DNA of 64,000 nt from Oikopleura dioica (lineage: Eukaryota > Chordata > Appendicularia > Copelata > Oikopleuridae). The notes beneath the pieces were generated by a model that saw only the letters and a program-made list of their open reading frames with translations, was not told the origin of the DNA and made no database searches. Shown one piece after another: positions 62,657-64,000 of the stretch; position 1 is the stretch's first letter; each line of letters opens with the position of its first letter. The position numbers and the translations under genes were made by a program. The stretch lies in contig OU015568.1 in assembly GCA_907165135.1 (NCBI GenBank), positions 9,184,501-9,248,500 of the forward strand. Reading direction: 5' to 3'.

Positions 62657-63094
62657 ATGCAAAGATTTATCGTCGCCATCATGATCTTTTCCATGGCCGT
62701 CATGGGCGCCGATGATGATAGCTGGCTTTGGACTGGTGCAAAGATTCTTGGAGGCGCCGCTGTCGGCGTTGTTGCTGGTCCAGCGATTCTAGGAGCAGCC
62801 GGATTCACGTAAAGACATCAAAAATTCAGGAAAATAAGCCTGATTTAAGCGCTGGAGGCGTTGCTGCTGGAACTGCCGCTGCTGCTGCTCAAGGTGCCAT
62901 TGGAAACGTTGCTGCTGGATCGACATGTAAAGTCACACTGACGATTTTTAGTAAGAATATTTTTAGTTGCAATTCTCCAGTCAGCCGCTGCAACTGGCGC
63001 CGCCGCTACTTATGGAGCCGCTGCTGGAGCCGCGGGAGCTGCTGCTTATGAAGCATCCAAAGAGAAGCGAAACAAGAAACGACCAAATTATTGA
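62657..63094 (+). CDS. ISG12/IFI27-like protein, copy B
   Basis: Exons 62657-62808, 62850-62926 and 62967-63094, 118 residues; the first two exons have the same lengths (152 and 77 bases) as copy A. Starts MQRFIVAIMIFSMAVMG; domain KILGGAAVGVVAGPAILGAA, AAAQGAIGNVAAGSTFAILQ, SAAATGAAATYGAAAGAAGA; tail KEKRNKKRPNY. Here both introns start GT. Clear recent duplicate of copy A with a different tail. Confidence 0.8.
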
Positions 63095-63443
63095 ATCCAT
63101 CAGAGTTTTTCAACGCTGTCAAATCTTCATTAGAAATAATTTCTTTCCCTTTGAATCCATTCATAATTCATTAAGTTCAGTTTACTCATTTTACTCCAAA
63201 TAAATCCAAGTTCCCATTTGTTGAAGATATAACCTGCCGGCATCATCGGTTACTGTGCATATTTTTGCTCAAATATTATCTTTGTCAAGGGTCTCTGATA
63301 ATGAGAGTTTATTCAGTTCGTATTTGTACGCTGAGTAATTTTTGATTTGCTTATCTTAACGATTTGCTTCCAATTGCAAACATATCAAACGACGTTTTCC
63401 CTTTTTACAATCAGAGTATTCAAAGAGATTTTTCAGGAGCCAA
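63095..63443. other. Spacer between ISG12-like copies B and C
   Basis: AT-rich with AATAAA at about 63199; nothing else seen. Confidence 0.45.
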
Positions 63444-63912
63444 ATGATCTTCGATGAGAAGTATTTCGACTTCGAAAATGGTGAAGTGAAGATTAAACCA
63501 TTTCAATTCACCCAAGCTCAAAGTAAGTCTCATTTGGATTCCTTTTCTTGGGCTTCTGCGCTTGCCGGTGCAAAAAGCGCTCCGATGTTGTCTTCCTCTG
63601 GAATTTCAAGTTTTCTCCTCCCTTTGTTATCGACCGCTGGCTTCGGGTAATATAACTTGATGATTGAAAAGCAAAAAAAAATGTTTAGTCCTACAGGAAT
63701 ACTTCCTCAATCATTGGCGTCTTATTATCAGAACACCGTTGGAAATATTCCTCCAAACACGTTTTGTATTTGACATGTTCCTTTTCATAATTATAACTAT
63801 TTCAGTTCCTCTTCTTCAATCAATAGGCGCGAAAGAAGCTTTTGCGGTAGCGGGAGTAAAAGCTGGAGGAGTAGTTGCTGCTGTCGATTCTTACTTCCGA
63901 AACTCGAAATAA
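63444..63912 (+). CDS. Diverged ISG12-like protein, copy C
   Basis: ATG 63444 to TAA 63910-63912. First exon to about 63649, second from about 63690 to about 63760, third from about 63806. There is no leading hydrophobic helix: it starts MIFDEKYFDFENGEVKIKPF. The ISG12 frame is recognisable by position: STAGFGPTGILPQSLASYYQ, NTVGNIPPNT, then VPLLQSIGAKEAFAVAGVKA and GGVVAAVDSYFRNSK. Intron positions parallel copies A and B; the last donor (near 63760) is not clean. Much less Ala-rich than its neighbours, so it may have a changed role. Confidence 0.55.
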
Positions 63913-64000
63913 ATATAAATAAAAAATATCACTACCTTTCTCTGCAAGTACCGCATTACGTGAAAGATGAATGGCGCTGTAGGCTTATGCTAATTGTTAA

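Overview
This is a gene-dense eukaryotic window. The best fit is an appendicularian tunicate such as Oikopleura dioica, which is an inference. The support is: introns mostly of 35-60 bp; several introns that only keep the reading frame if they start GA, GC or GG and end AG; very short intergenic gaps; a metazoan-only gene content (ryanodine receptor, polycystin, XK-related, calpain, TBC1D15-like); and replication-type histone genes ending in 3' stem-loops.

Layout. 1-10685 (-): most of a ryanodine receptor, whose C-terminal channel part lies beyond the left edge. 10686-16104: the only long non-coding stretch, with a 205-bp-arm inverted repeat. 16105-25815 (+): a secreted mosaic gene (ShK, DOMON, ShK, TSP1 and discoidin domains) with an alternative terminal exon. 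26128-28145 (-): an XK-related protein with a TIR element in its last intron. 28736-30265 (+): a coiled-coil protein. 30510-31104 (-): an unknown basic protein. 31640-33779 (-): a TBC1D15-like Rab GAP. 34147-36171: histones H2A (-), H2B (+) and H4 (+). 36670-45190 (+): a polycystin-1-like receptor/channel. 45330-47353 (-): an unknown protein and a rolling-stone-like membrane protein. 48407-52683: three small single-pass membrane proteins (+), an ECI2-like enoyl-CoA isomerase (-), and two small unknown genes (-). 52740-53396 (-) and 53785-54054 (+): unknown proteins. 54298-56919 (+): a PEF calpain. 57009-61367 (-): a large secreted Lys-rich repeat protein. 61764-63912 (+): three tandem ISG12/IFI27-like genes.

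Several genes make calcium or membrane machinery (RyR, polycystin, calpain, XKR), but nothing shows they are co-regulated. The two large secreted repeat proteins and the polycystin-like extracellular modules look lineage-specific and are the most novel content.

Three clear single-base frame breaks (two in RyR, one in the TBC gene) and a possible fourth in calpain sit in homopolymer runs. Assembly error is the simplest explanation, so the conceptual proteins there should be treated with care.
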